64,000 nt of DNA from Pedobacter steynii (GCF_900103665.1 NZ_FNGY01000015.1:102979-166978); one strand, 5' to 3'. Shown: positions 43,955 through 53,347, counted from the first letter of the stretch. Numbers and translations: made by a program. The notes: generated by a model not told the origin, from the sequence alone.

Positions 43955-45828
43955 ACAAAGTATACATCACCTCCACGGGAAGCTTCCTGCCGAATGAACC
44001 GGTAGGCAATGAAGAGATGGAGGATTACCTCGGGAAGATCAATAATGTACATTCCCGTACGAAGGATATCTTTCTACGGAAAAATGGCATTAAAAACCGT
44101 CATTATGCTTTGGATACAGATCAGAAGACAACGCATCAAGCTTATGAAATGGCTGGATTGGCGGTAAAGAATTGTATGGAACGGAGCCATCTCGATGCGG
44201 CAAAAGTAGAGATGTTGAGTGCCGCAACGACGCAGAGCGACCTGCCCGTACCTGGTTTTGCAAGCATGGTACATGCGGAAAGCGGGATTGGCAGATGCGG
44301 TCTGGCCTCACATCAGAGTGTCTGCGCCGCGGGAATGATGGCCATCCAGAATGCCTATCTTCAGGTGAAATCGGAAACGGTCCGGAATGCAGTTTGTTGT
44401 GCGGCGGAGTTACCCAGCAGAATGTTCAAATCCAAGCGGTTTGAAGGTCAGCAGGCTTTTGCAGTGGAAGGGGCTACGCTTCCTCTGGAAACAGATTTCC
44501 TCCGCTGGATGCTGAGTGATGGAGCAGGAGCAATGCTGCTGCAGGACGAGCCTGGTGATGCGCTCGCACTGGAAATAGAATGGATAGACCTGAAATCTTA
44601 TGCGCATGCCTATGAAGTCTGTATGTATACCGGAACGAATAAAGAAAGCGATGGCAGCGTATTAAAAACCTGGCTCGATTACGACACGATTAGCGAAGCC
44701 AATTTTGCAGGGGCACTGAATCTGAAACAGGACATGCAGCAGGTCGACAATATTGTTAAACTGGGAATACAACGCTTCTTTGAACTCATCGACGAAGGCA
44801 GGTTTCAGCCTGAAGATATTGACCGCTTGGTCTGTCATTATTCTTCTCATCATTTTAAACCACAAATTGTAGAACTCCTGAAAAACGGAGGTATAGAGAT
44901 TCCGGCAGAGAAATGGTTTAGCAATTTATATACGGTAGGAAATATCGGTTCTGCTTCCATCTTCGTGATGTTGGATGAACTGATGAAAAGTGGCGCACTC
45001 AAAGCAGGACAAAAGATCTTATGTATGGTGCCTGAAAGCGGGCGGTTTATTACAGGATATATGATGCTGACCGTTCGGGAAGGAACTGTGGCCGGGGCTT
45101 CCGGCTATACAGAAGAGATCGCAGAGATCAAAGCTCCCGAAATCAGGGTCCAGGAGAAACCTGTACAGGAATGGCTGGTGCGTCAGCTGACCGGAGTCTG
45201 GTTTGATTTTGAAAGGGGATTACAGCAGGTTCCGGTCGTTAAAAAGATCTTTAAAGGAACTTTAACCTTAGAAGAGTACAAGCGACTGCTGGTGAACCTG
45301 CGTCAGCAGGTGATAGACGGTTCTCAATGGATTGCCCGTGCGGCTTCCAATGTAAGTATGGAATATTTCCCTGTCAGGTCTGCCTTTATCAGGCATTCTT
45401 CTGATGAACACCGGGATTACCAGATTCTGGAGAAAAACTATATCAATTGCGGTGGGCGGGAAGAGGAAATCCTGACCGGCATTAAGAACATCGGAAGTGA
45501 AGCGCTCAGTGCCTTTATGTTCCACAGGGCGAGTCAACCGAATCCGTTTGACCTGTTGGGTGGTATGTTTATCATTGAAGGGCTGGGGAACAGGGTTTCG
45601 GGGAAATGGGGCAGGGCCATTCAGCAACAGCTTCAGCTGGATAAGGATCAGGTTTCCTTTTTCATTTACCATGAATCAAGTGACAGCAATGACAACCATT
45701 TCGAACGTTTTGAGCAGGCGATTCAATCCGAGTTGCTAACGCAACAAATGGCAGAGAAAATTGTTAAAACAGCAAAAGTGGTCGCCAGGTTATACACCAT
45801 GCAACTGGAAGAACTAGATAATTTTTAA
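43951..45828 (+). CDS. Beta-ketoacyl synthase III fused to heme-oxygenase-like (HDO) domain
   Basis: 625 residues. Residues 1-380 are a KAS III-type thiolase fold: nucleophile C125 in HQSVCAAGMMA, a His cluster at 296-301 (CHYSSHHF) and N331 in GNIGSASIF, so the triad is probably intact. Residues about 395-625 are all-helical with QQVIDGSQWIARAASN, FIRHSSDEHRDY and FFIYHESSDSNDNHFERF, which recall the heme-oxygenase-like diiron oxidase fold (UndA, BesC). The pair of activities could make a polyketide or fatty acyl chain and then oxidise it. Overlaps the hydroxylase gene by 4 bp. A fusion of these two folds is unusual. Confidence 0.85.
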   Translation: MNKVYITSTGSFLPNEPVGNEEMEDYLGKINNVHSRTKDIFLRKNGIKNRHYALDTDQKTTHQAYEMAGLAVKNCMERSHLDAAKVEMLSAATTQSDLPVPGFASMVHAESGIGRCGLASHQSVCAAGMMAIQNAYLQVKSETVRNAVCCAAELPSRMFKSKRFEGQQAFAVEGATLPLETDFLRWMLSDGAGAMLLQDEPGDALALEIEWIDLKSYAHAYEVCMYTGTNKESDGSVLKTWLDYDTISEANFAGALNLKQDMQQVDNIVKLGIQRFFELIDEGRFQPEDIDRLVCHYSSHHFKPQIVELLKNGGIEIPAEKWFSNLYTVGNIGSASIFVMLDELMKSGALKAGQKILCMVPESGRFITGYMMLTVREGTVAGASGYTEEIAEIKAPEIRVQEKPVQEWLVRQLTGVWFDFERGLQQVPVVKKIFKGTLTLEEYKRLLVNLRQQVIDGSQWIARAASNVSMEYFPVRSAFIRHSSDEHRDYQILEKNYINCGGREEEILTGIKNIGSEALSAFMFHRASQPNPFDLLGGMFIIEGLGNRVSGKWGRAIQQQLQLDKDQVSFFIYHESSDSNDNHFERFEQAIQSELLTQQMAEKIVKTAKVVARLYTMQLEELDNF

Positions 45829-45842
45829 AGAAACACAACGCT

Positions 45843-46724
45843 ATGCTACATAAAAGAGAACATTACGAAAAGATGGTGAATGAGCCCCGGAATCCGAGCC
45901 ATTGGCATGCCTTATATCTGGATAAAAGCGTTCCTTTTAATCCGGATGCAAAAGCAGCTTTCCTCTATGATTCTTCCTCGAAGAGCCGTCAGTTTCTATA
46001 TCCCGTGGCAAAGGTTTTTGCACGACTCTCCATCATATTAATGCAGCTTTTTAAGATTGTCGTTCCCAACTTAATTAATGCTCCGAAATTGCTCCATAAA
46101 TGCCTGTATCTTGGAATGAAGTATTTCATCACACCGGAGGCAAACTTTGTTATTCTTCGTCATTTTTACCTGGGCTCAGAAGTGCTGCGTTTCATTAAAG
46201 ATAATGTAGAAGGTGCACAGGATATCCCAATGAATCCTCTAAAGCCTTTATCTGTCAATGATGTGAAAGATAACTTGTTTCTGGAGCATGACCTTAACCT
46301 ATATAATTTTATCATTAACCTGAACACAGCGATTGCCGAGAAGGGCTTGAAGATTGTAAAAAAGGAGCACCCGGATTTTAGCGCCATTTCTACAGGAGAG
46401 CTTCCTTTTGAAGATTTCAGAGATGGCTGGACGAATTTTATAGACCTGGGTACAGCGATAGAACTATTTACTCCGGTCTATCAGTTCTACCTGACGGATA
46501 ATGACTTCTGGAGGGCCACCAATTCCTTACAGCTGGATGAGGTGATTGGCATCTATGCCAGCACGATTATGGATTGCCCGGAAAAATTAACGGCATTGAA
46601 TAATAAACATCCAATGATCCCGCTTCCTACTACCGATGCGGCCTTCAGGTTATTGCTTCATGGTTTTTCTACCGAAGTATTGCATGCGATGCTGGTTCAG
46701 GGAAAGGTGGACCTTCAGCGATGA
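45843..46724 (+). CDS. Hypothetical protein of lipid operon (DUF6999-type)
   Basis: 293 residues, mostly helical, with hydrophobic stretches at about 60-75 and a His-rich start (HKREHYEKM, SHWHALYLD). The motif FILRHFYLGSEVLRFIKDN (about 100-118) and LEHDLNLYNFIINLN (about 150) suggest a ferritin- or oxygenase-like helix bundle, but I cannot identify the family with certainty. It starts 14 bp after the KAS III fusion and overlaps the FAD oxidase gene by 4 bp. Confidence 0.7.
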   Translation: MLHKREHYEKMVNEPRNPSHWHALYLDKSVPFNPDAKAAFLYDSSSKSRQFLYPVAKVFARLSIILMQLFKIVVPNLINAPKLLHKCLYLGMKYFITPEANFVILRHFYLGSEVLRFIKDNVEGAQDIPMNPLKPLSVNDVKDNLFLEHDLNLYNFIINLNTAIAEKGLKIVKKEHPDFSAISTGELPFEDFRDGWTNFIDLGTAIELFTPVYQFYLTDNDFWRATNSLQLDEVIGIYASTIMDCPEKLTALNNKHPMIPLPTTDAAFRLLLHGFSTEVLHAMLVQGKVDLQR

Positions 46725-48196
46725 AAATCACTTTTGCCAAAATCTGCTGGGGCCTGCTTTTAGTGCTGGTCCTTTTTTTAATCAGACCAGTAGGTTTCAT
46801 CTTATATGCTTATTTAAAAGATAAAGATGCCCAAACAACGGTTAAAACAGGGCTTGCTCAGGATGCCAGCCGCTTAAATGAAACCAGGGTCGACACCGTT
46901 GTTAAAGTACTGCCGGGAATCGCTGCAGCAACCAGGCAAATTTCTCAGTTAATTAAACAGGCAAAAGCCGAAGGCAAGAAGATTTCTATAGCAGGGGCAC
47001 AACATTCGATGGGTGGACATACTATTTATCCCGATGGGATTATTCTGGATATGAAAACCTTTCATGGCATGGAGCTGGACAGCAGTAAACGAATATTGAA
47101 GGTAGGCGCAGGGGCATTGTGGTCTGAGGTAATCCCATATCTTGATCGATATGGAAAATCAGTTTCAGTCATGCAGTCGAATAACTCCTTTTCTGTCGGT
47201 GGATCAATCAGCGTGAATTGCCATGGATGGCAATGCGATGCTCCTCCGATTTCTTCCACGGTTGTTTCTTTTCATTTGATGAATGCCGAAGGAGAAGTAT
47301 TGAATTGCAGCAGAACGGAAAATGAAGCCTTATTTTCATTGGTTTTAGGCGGTTATGGACTGTTTGGAGTGATACTGGATGTAAATTTGAAAGTCGTAGA
47401 CAATAAAAACTATGTGGTTCAACATTATGAAATCCGCAGTGAAGATTATCTGAGGGAATTTCAAAAGCTGGTAAAGCATCAAGGAAATGTGGGGATGGCT
47501 TATGGAAGGATCAATGTGAATCCGGATCATTTTATGGAGGAAGCGATTCTTTCTACTTATACGGTCGACTCGGAGCAACCTGAAAAGCTGGTAAATAGTA
47601 CTAATTATTCCTTTTTGAGAAGGGCAGTCTTTCGTGGTTCCGCAAATAGTGCTTATGGGAAGAACCTGCGCTGGAAGATGGAAAAGATGAGCGGTTCGCT
47701 GATCGACGGTAAAAAGTTTTCACGTAACAGGTTGCAAAATGAAGGAGTGGAGGTATTCCAGAATACTGATCCTGACTATACCGATATTCTACATGAATAC
47801 TTTATTCCCGGGGAGTCTGTCGCTATGTTTATCAAAGCACTCAAAGGGATTATACCCAATTCCAAGGTCGATTTGTTAAATGTAACCCTCCGGAATGTAA
47901 GGAAGGATGAGGATACCTATTTGCCTTATGCCAATGGGGAAGTTTTTGGTTTTGTGATGCTTTTCAACCAAAAGAAAGGTGCTCAGGCGGAGAAAGAAAT
48001 GAAGGAACTCACGGGTAAACTGATAGACATCGCCATTTCGCTGAAAGGGACTTACTATTTACCTTATCGCTTACATGCCTCAAAGGAACAGTTGGATCAG
48101 GCCTATCCAGCCGCTAAATCTTTCTTTTTATTAAAGAAAAAGTACGATCCGGATCTGCTGTTCAGGAACCAGTTTTATGAGGTTTATGGAAGATGA
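46721..48196 (+). CDS. Membrane-anchored FAD-linked oxidase (PCMH type)
   Basis: 491 residues. An N-terminal membrane helix (about 8-30) is followed by a PCMH-type FAD domain: KKISIAGAQHSMGGHTIYPDG, DSSKRILKVGAGALWSEVI, NSFSVGGSISVNCHGW and GGYGLFGVILDV. The C-terminal part ends with FDPDLLFRNQFYE-like sequence (YDPDLLFRNQFYEVYG), as in sugar-lactone oxidases. It likely oxidises an alcohol or lactone product of the operon, at the membrane. Last gene of the operon; the next gene is convergent. Confidence 0.9.
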   Translation: MKITFAKICWGLLLVLVLFLIRPVGFILYAYLKDKDAQTTVKTGLAQDASRLNETRVDTVVKVLPGIAAATRQISQLIKQAKAEGKKISIAGAQHSMGGHTIYPDGIILDMKTFHGMELDSSKRILKVGAGALWSEVIPYLDRYGKSVSVMQSNNSFSVGGSISVNCHGWQCDAPPISSTVVSFHLMNAEGEVLNCSRTENEALFSLVLGGYGLFGVILDVNLKVVDNKNYVVQHYEIRSEDYLREFQKLVKHQGNVGMAYGRINVNPDHFMEEAILSTYTVDSEQPEKLVNSTNYSFLRRAVFRGSANSAYGKNLRWKMEKMSGSLIDGKKFSRNRLQNEGVEVFQNTDPDYTDILHEYFIPGESVAMFIKALKGIIPNSKVDLLNVTLRNVRKDEDTYLPYANGEVFGFVMLFNQKKGAQAEKEMKELTGKLIDIAISLKGTYYLPYRLHASKEQLDQAYPAAKSFFLLKKKYDPDLLFRNQFYEVYGR

Positions 48197-48199
48197 CAT

Positions 48200-49312
48200 T
48201 TAATTGATGGTCTTTATTAAATAGCTTTCCAGCTGATCAAGTTCCGTATCCATTTCATCGGAATTGTAAACAATTGTCCCGGCTTTATTAACCAATAAGC
48301 AGGTAGGGACCGCATACACGCCAAAGGACTTTTGAATTTTACTTACCGCCGGCTTTAAACATTCAGATACATTGATCCAGTCGAGCTTATTGGACTGGAC
48401 ATGTTTCTTCCAGCGTACCACGTCATCATCATTGTTAAAATAGATGACTTTCAATCCCTTATTTTTGTATTTGTTATACATTTTCTTTAGCATAGGCAAT
48501 TGCAGCTGGCATGGTCCACACCAGGTGGCGGAGAAAACAATCAGATAGTTTTGTCCTTTAAGTTCCCGGTTACTAAACATTTGATTGCTGACCGTCCTGA
48601 CTTTAAATTCCGAGGCCTGGTTTCCAATTTTTGCAGATTTTACATTATTGATCAGCTGTGTTTTTTCATTATATAATTTTTTAGCTAAGGCTGAATTTCT
48701 CATGGGTTCACTAAAGGTGGAAAGCGTTTCCAAAATGCTTTTTGCAAACTCAGCACTCAGGTCCGTTCGGCCTAAACGATACAAATATAATACGCTGCCA
48801 AAGTCGTTGGGATATTCTCCCAGTTTGATTCTTTGTTCATTTAAAATCACGGTAAGTAATGCTCTGGATGGATTATAATAGCCGTTTACTGGTGTACACT
48901 CTGCTTTTAATTTGCGAAGAGGTATCGCGTTCACTTCATCGAAAATGAGATTGCCCTTTACATCCGATTTTAAGGTTAGAATTTTAGAGGTTTCATTCAG
49001 TAATTCCAGATTGATGTTATTCTCACCGGAATCAATTACGAAAGAGGTGGATATAAACTTTCCTTTATCCTTTAGGTAAAAGACGGCGCCACTACTGAAG
49101 TCGTTGAGCTGTCCATCTATTTTGAGTTGTCCGTTTTCAAAGGTTACGGAATCATGTCTCAGCGGAATAAAGTTATGGTTGTTAAAGATCTCGAAGTAGA
49201 TTTTTTTGCCGGATAGGGTACTGCTGTTGGCTTTAATCGTAAAGTTATGCTGACTAAAACCAGAAATACAAAAACAAAGAAGGGTTGTCGTTAGAAATAA
49301 TTTCATCGTCAT
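48200..49312 (-). CDS. TlpA/ResA-like thioredoxin with N-terminal DUF4369-type domain
   Basis: 370 residues with a signal peptide (1-20). The N-terminal beta domain (about 22-120; HNFTIKANSSTLSGKKIYFE) resembles DUF4369. The thioredoxin fold (about 232-370) has the active site WCGPC in FSATWCGPCQLQLPML and the cis-proline in YAVPTCLLV. The enzyme would reduce or exchange disulfides in the periplasm. I keep the ATG at 49312 because AGGA lies at a good distance; a second ATG follows two codons later. Confidence 0.92.
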   Translation of the reverse strand: MTMKLFLTTTLLCFCISGFSQHNFTIKANSSTLSGKKIYFEIFNNHNFIPLRHDSVTFENGQLKIDGQLNDFSSGAVFYLKDKGKFISTSFVIDSGENNINLELLNETSKILTLKSDVKGNLIFDEVNAIPLRKLKAECTPVNGYYNPSRALLTVILNEQRIKLGEYPNDFGSVLYLYRLGRTDLSAEFAKSILETLSTFSEPMRNSALAKKLYNEKTQLINNVKSAKIGNQASEFKVRTVSNQMFSNRELKGQNYLIVFSATWCGPCQLQLPMLKKMYNKYKNKGLKVIYFNNDDDVVRWKKHVQSNKLDWINVSECLKPAVSKIQKSFGVYAVPTCLLVNKAGTIVYNSDEMDTELDQLESYLIKTIN

Positions 49313-49416
49313 ATTGTTTTCCTGATTATAGTTTCAACTTCATTAGTCAATATATTAACTATTTGCGACAAAACATCTTGCTAAACAGAAATAAAAAATA
49401 CTTGTTAAGTTTTCGG

Positions 49417-49447
49417 TTGTATAGCCGAATGGCTTGCTGTTACTTTG
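49417..49447 (+). promoter_or_regulatory. Probable promoter of the PEP mutase-like gene
   Basis: TTG (49417-49419), a 20-nt spacer and TTACTTTG (49440-49447) fit the Bacteroidetes consensus with one mismatch. The start codon at 49464 is 17 nt away. Confidence 0.45.
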
Positions 49448-49463
49448 TATTAAAACAACGGAT

Positions 49464-50237
49464 ATGAATAACTACGAAAAATTTAAGCAACTCCACCATC
49501 AGGAGCAGGCATTGTTACTTGGAAATGCCTGGGACGTAAATACTGCACGGTTATTTGAAAAAAAAGGATTTCAGGCAATAGGGACATCCAGTTCAGCAAT
49601 TGCGCAGTCGTTGGGATATGAAGATGGGGAGAACATGTCATTCGGAGAATTACTTTATATGGTGGGAAGAATTGCGAAGTGCATCAGTATTCCCTTATCT
49701 GTAGATCTGGAAACAGGTTATGAAGCCAATCCTGTAGGCATTGTGCAAAATATAAAATACCTGTATGAACACGGTGTTGCAGGAATAAACCTGGAGGATT
49801 CTGACCTCAAAGATCAAGGGAAACTGAGTCCTATCGAACAGTTTTCAGAGAAAATCGCGTTTATCAAAAGACAGTTGCGTGCAGAAAACATCGATATTTT
49901 CCTCAACATCAGAACTGATGCTTTTCTTTTAAATCAGGAAGATGCATTGCAGGAAACATTAAAGAGGATTAAGGCTTACCAGGACTCGGGAGCAGACGGC
50001 ATCTTTATTCCGGGTATACAAAAGGAGGAAGACATCAGAACTGTGGTTGCTGCGAGCGCTGTCCCGATAAATGTGATGTGTTTACCTGAGCTACCGACAT
50101 TTGAGACACTAAATGCATTAGGTGTAAAAAGGTTAAGTATGGGTGGTTTTATGTTCCGGTACGTCAATAATCAATTCTCCAATATCCTGGATCAGGTGTC
50201 CAGGGAAAGCTCTTTTTACCCTTTATTTAGAAACTAA
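49464..50237 (+). CDS. Isocitrate lyase/PEP mutase-family protein
   Basis: 257 residues from the ATG at 49464; an upstream start lies in the promoter. Features of the family: LLGNAWDVNTARLFEKKGF, SVDLETGYEANP, GINLEDSD and NIRTDAFLL, then GADGIFIPG. The Lys-Lys-Cys signature of isocitrate lyase is absent, so it is more like the PEP mutase or oxaloacetate decarboxylase branch, acting on C-C or C-P bonds of 2-oxo acids. It precedes ada by 3 bp. Confidence 0.88.
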   Translation: MNNYEKFKQLHHQEQALLLGNAWDVNTARLFEKKGFQAIGTSSSAIAQSLGYEDGENMSFGELLYMVGRIAKCISIPLSVDLETGYEANPVGIVQNIKYLYEHGVAGINLEDSDLKDQGKLSPIEQFSEKIAFIKRQLRAENIDIFLNIRTDAFLLNQEDALQETLKRIKAYQDSGADGIFIPGIQKEEDIRTVVAASAVPINVMCLPELPTFETLNALGVKRLSMGGFMFRYVNNQFSNILDQVSRESSFYPLFRN

Positions 50238-50240
50238 CAT

Positions 50241-51293
50241 ATGGAACTGAATCTTGAGGAAACTTATTATAAGGCCATTCTTGCAAAAGACAGCGCTTAT
50301 GAAGGGACATTTATTACCGCTGTAAAGACTACCGGCATCTTTTGCCGTCCTACCTGCCGGGCGCGAAAACCCAAAAGAGAAAACGTCACATTTTTCAAAA
50401 ACACGAAAGAAGCCATTCTAAGCGGATACAGGCCTTGTAAGGTCTGTAATCCTTTGGAACAGCTGGATGAGACACCAGAATTCATCAAAACCCTTTTAAA
50501 TGAGCTTGCTGCAGATCCGTCTATAAAATTTAAGGATTGGGATTTGCTTCAAAGAGGGATTCAGCCCAGTCAGATTCGACGCTGGTTTCTTAAAAACCAT
50601 GGAATGACTTTCCAGGCATACCAACGCGCATTCCGGATCAATTCTGCTTTCAAGAAAATACAGCAGGGGGAATCGGTAACCAGTGTTGCTTTTGATTCTG
50701 GCTTTGAGTCGCTCAGCGGTTTTGGAGATTCCTTTAAAGCCATTTTCGGGACTTCCCCGAAGAAGAGCAGGCATTCCGCAATTATAGACCTGACGCGCCT
50801 GGAAACGCCATTAGGAACCATGTTTGCCTGTGCAACGGAACAGGGGATTTGTCTGTTGGAGTTTTCGGATCGGAAGATGTTGGAGACGGAATTAAAGGCC
50901 ATTGCAAAATACCTCAATGCGACGATCGTACAAGGAGAAAACAGACATTTTGATACCTTAAGATCGCAGTTGACGGAATACTTTGAAGGGAAGAGAACGG
51001 AATTTTTATTGCCCATACACGGCCTTGGAACAGATTTTCAGCAGGCTGTTTGGGCTGCTTTGCAGGAGATTCCCTATGGAGAAACTTCTACTTATCTGAG
51101 ACAAGCCCGTACATTAAAACGTCCTGAAGCCGTAAGGGCGGTTGGAAATGCAAACGGAATGAACAGAATCTCCATTCTGGTCCCTTGTCACAGGGTGGTA
51201 GGTACCGATGGTAGTTTAACCGGCTACGGTGGGGGATTATGGAGAAAGAAATGGTTGCTGGAGCATGAACAAAAACACCTTACGACAAAATAA
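50241..51293 (+). CDS. ada: Ada-type bifunctional DNA methyltransferase/regulator
   Basis: 350 residues. The N-terminal Ada zinc domain has C35, C39, C66 and C69 (GIFCRPTCRARKP, RPCKVC), with C35 as the methylphosphotriester acceptor. A central AraC-like region (about 85-185) has the HTH pair, and the C-terminal O6-methylguanine-DNA methyltransferase has IPYGETSTYL and the acceptor C316 in LVPCHRVVG. It removes alkyl groups from DNA and, once methylated, should activate transcription of repair genes. It is 3 bp downstream of the PEP mutase-like gene. Confidence 0.95.
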   Translation: MELNLEETYYKAILAKDSAYEGTFITAVKTTGIFCRPTCRARKPKRENVTFFKNTKEAILSGYRPCKVCNPLEQLDETPEFIKTLLNELAADPSIKFKDWDLLQRGIQPSQIRRWFLKNHGMTFQAYQRAFRINSAFKKIQQGESVTSVAFDSGFESLSGFGDSFKAIFGTSPKKSRHSAIIDLTRLETPLGTMFACATEQGICLLEFSDRKMLETELKAIAKYLNATIVQGENRHFDTLRSQLTEYFEGKRTEFLLPIHGLGTDFQQAVWAALQEIPYGETSTYLRQARTLKRPEAVRAVGNANGMNRISILVPCHRVVGTDGSLTGYGGGLWRKKWLLEHEQKHLTTK

Positions 51294-51360
51294 TGATACC
51301 TTGCATCATCAAATTGATGTTTGTTTTATTTGGAAGGCCAGAAACAATAGCTGTTATAAA

Positions 51361-52188
51361 ATGTACCGAATACCCTCAGATCTTTTTAAAAATGAACTGC
51401 CAGAGATGGGAGTCTCCGTTTTCGATTACCATATGGAAGAATCTTCCGTCAGAAATAAGATCATTTTAAATAAAAATCTATTCAGTTTTTTAATTGAGGG
51501 AGGTAAAGAGGTTTATTATGGAAAACAGCACGATAAGCTGACTGGAAATCAATTCCTGATTCTTTCTGAAGGAAATTGTTTGATGACAGAAACTACGACA
51601 GTACAGAATAGATACCGCAGTTTATTGTTGTTCTTTGATGTTCAAGTGCTTGAAAAGTTCGTTAAACTCAACCGTCTTGTGATTACAAAATCAAGTCCGG
51701 AGCCCTATCTTGTTTTAGAATATGACGAGTATCTTCGGTTTTTCGTAAAGTCTCTTTCCGATCATAAAATTGCCTCGTCATTTCTGCCAAATTTTCTGGA
51801 ATCAAAGCTATTTGAATTGCTTTATTATCTGATCAGTAAGCTGGGCACTTCATTCCTCTATTCCTTTATGCTTCGCCCTGGAGGAACTCAAAACCAGTTT
51901 AGAGAGATTGTGGAAAACAACAGCCTGAAAAAGCTCTCTGTTGAAGAACTTGCTTTTTTGAGTAACATGAGCCTGTCGACTTTTAAACGACAGTTCAAAG
52001 AGATTTACCATACTTCTCCGGCTAAATGGTTCCTGAAGCAACGCCTGCAGTTCGCGGCTGTTTTGCTCGCTCAGGAAAACAAACGCCCCATAGAAATTTA
52101 TGAAGAACTGGGCTTTGAGAGCTTATCGAGTTTTATTCATTCCTTTAAAACCGAATATGGAACTACACCACGTCAGTTTCAACCCTAA
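51361..52188 (+). CDS. AraC-family transcriptional regulator
   Basis: 275 residues from the ATG at 51361; upstream starts would overlap ada. An N-terminal cupin-like region (about 25-100; FSFLIEGGKEVYYGKQHDKL) leads to a C-terminal AraC HTH pair: LSVEELAFLSNMSLSTFKRQ, then IYEELGFESLSSFIHSFKTE and YGTTPRQFQP. It is 67 bp downstream of ada. Its likely target is the PEBP-family gene that follows, but this is only positional. Confidence 0.9.
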   Translation: MYRIPSDLFKNELPEMGVSVFDYHMEESSVRNKIILNKNLFSFLIEGGKEVYYGKQHDKLTGNQFLILSEGNCLMTETTTVQNRYRSLLLFFDVQVLEKFVKLNRLVITKSSPEPYLVLEYDEYLRFFVKSLSDHKIASSFLPNFLESKLFELLYYLISKLGTSFLYSFMLRPGGTQNQFREIVENNSLKKLSVEELAFLSNMSLSTFKRQFKEIYHTSPAKWFLKQRLQFAAVLLAQENKRPIEIYEELGFESLSSFIHSFKTEYGTTPRQFQP

Positions 52189-52249
52189 TCTGAACTTTTA
52201 GCAACACTTTTTGAACTTTCGTCAATCCCTGCCTAAAGGTACTGCAGGC

Positions 52250-52257
52250 TATTTTTG
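52250..52257 (+). promoter_or_regulatory. Probable -7 element of the PEBP-family gene
   Basis: TATTTTTG matches TAnnTTTG exactly and lies 17 nt before the start codon at 52274. No clear TTG sits 19-21 nt upstream, so activation by a regulator such as the AraC protein upstream would make sense. Confidence 0.45.
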
Positions 52258-52273
52258 TACAAATTTTAATTGT

Positions 52274-52825
52274 ATGAAAAGAATATCACTAATTATTGGA
52301 GCGCTGTTCCTGTTATTTGGGAGCGCGGAGGCTCAAACTTTTACTTTAAAAAGTAATGACCTGGGAGGCCAGGGTACAAAAAAGCAGGAATTTAATGGGT
52401 TTGGATGCGATGGCCACAATCTCTCCCCGCAGCTGTCATGGAGTAATGCACCATCCGGGACCAAAAGTTTTGCCTTAACTGTTTATGATCCTGATGCCCC
52501 TACGGGTAGCGGATTTTGGCATTGGCTTGTTTTCAATATTCCGGCTAATGAGCAGCAACTGGTAACAGGCGCTGGTAGCCTTGACGGTAAGTTATTGCCT
52601 GCAGGGGCAATTCAGAGCATCACAGACTATGGCATCAAGGGATTTGGTGGGCCTTGTCCGCCGCTAAATCACGGTCCGCACAGATACATATTTACTGTTT
52701 ATGCTTTAAAGACAGATCAGCCAGGCGTAAATGCAGATACCAACCCTGCAATAGCAGGCTTTAATTTGTGGGCCAACACGATTGAAAAGGCGTCGATTGT
52801 TATGTATTACGAAAGAAAAAAGTAA
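52274..52825 (+). CDS. YbhB/YbcL-type PEBP-family protein, secreted
   Basis: 183 residues from the ATG at 52274 with a signal peptide (1-20). The PEBP motifs are DPDAPTGSGFWHWLVFNIP and GPCPPLNHGPHRYIFTVYAL. Members bind small anionic ligands; bacterial roles are poorly known. It is followed by a strong terminator. Confidence 0.92.
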   Translation: MKRISLIIGALFLLFGSAEAQTFTLKSNDLGGQGTKKQEFNGFGCDGHNLSPQLSWSNAPSGTKSFALTVYDPDAPTGSGFWHWLVFNIPANEQQLVTGAGSLDGKLLPAGAIQSITDYGIKGFGGPCPPLNHGPHRYIFTVYALKTDQPGVNADTNPAIAGFNLWANTIEKASIVMYYERKK

Positions 52826-52843
52826 CGGCTTGTAAACCCTGAG

Positions 52844-52894
52844 ATTCAATAATCCTGGAGAAAACCTGTAGCAGGCACTCCAGGATTATTGAAT
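52844..52894 (+). terminator. Terminator of the PEBP-family gene
   Basis: A 17-bp perfect stem joins ATTCAATAATCCTGGAG (52844-52860) and its complement (52878-52894); the loop contains a further CCTG/CAGG hairpin. TCTTTT follows. Confidence 0.85.
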
Positions 52895-53044
52895 TCTTTT
52901 CATTGCTGGTTCAACGCCTTCAGAAAATAAATAAAACAAAAAATATTCAATGTTAGTAAAACGGTTTACAAATACGATGAGCTGTACTTCTTTAGACATG
53001 CGTTTTCTATAATCAACTTAAAACAAGTAGGTTAACTTAATTTA

Positions 53045-53076
53045 TTGGTTACTTTTGATAAAATTCTTTATTTTTG
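53045..53076 (+). promoter_or_regulatory. Bacteroidetes promoter of the 65-residue protein gene
   Basis: TTG (53045-53047), a 21-nt spacer and TATTTTTG (53069-53076) match the consensus. The start codon at 53128 lies 51 nt downstream. The rest of the gap from 52895 holds nothing I recognise. Confidence 0.65.
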
Positions 53077-53127
53077 GATATTAATTAAAAATTTTAAATA
53101 AAAACTTTTATTAATTATCGCGCTCTT

Positions 53128-53325
53128 ATGAATACTATTTTGGAACAGCAAACCATATTTAAGGCCTTGGAAATGGCAGATTTGTCTGTCGGGGACAAGC
53201 TTGTCAATTTAGGGGAAATACTTGAAATAGAAGAATCAGACTATAACTATTCTCTCGTGATTGCAAGAATGGGGCAACGACAGGTCTGGACCTTCCATAA
53301 GGAATCAACACTTTTCGTGGAGTAA
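53128..53325 (+). CDS. Small hypothetical protein, 65 residues
   Basis: Acidic, soluble protein; a helix (about 1-20) is followed by a small beta region (KLVNLGEILEIEE, YSLVIARMGQRQVWTFHK). No family known to me. A consensus promoter supports that it is expressed. It stands alone before a decayed AraC gene. Confidence 0.7.
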   Translation: MNTILEQQTIFKALEMADLSVGDKLVNLGEILEIEESDYNYSLVIARMGQRQVWTFHKESTLFVE

Positions 53326-53347
53326 TTACAAAAATCAAAGAATTTAC

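Noticed and set aside
51229..51360. Longer N-terminus of the AraC gene after ada
   Set aside because: It overlaps the end of the ada gene and adds residues without any cupin-like pattern; the ATG at 51361 suits the family.
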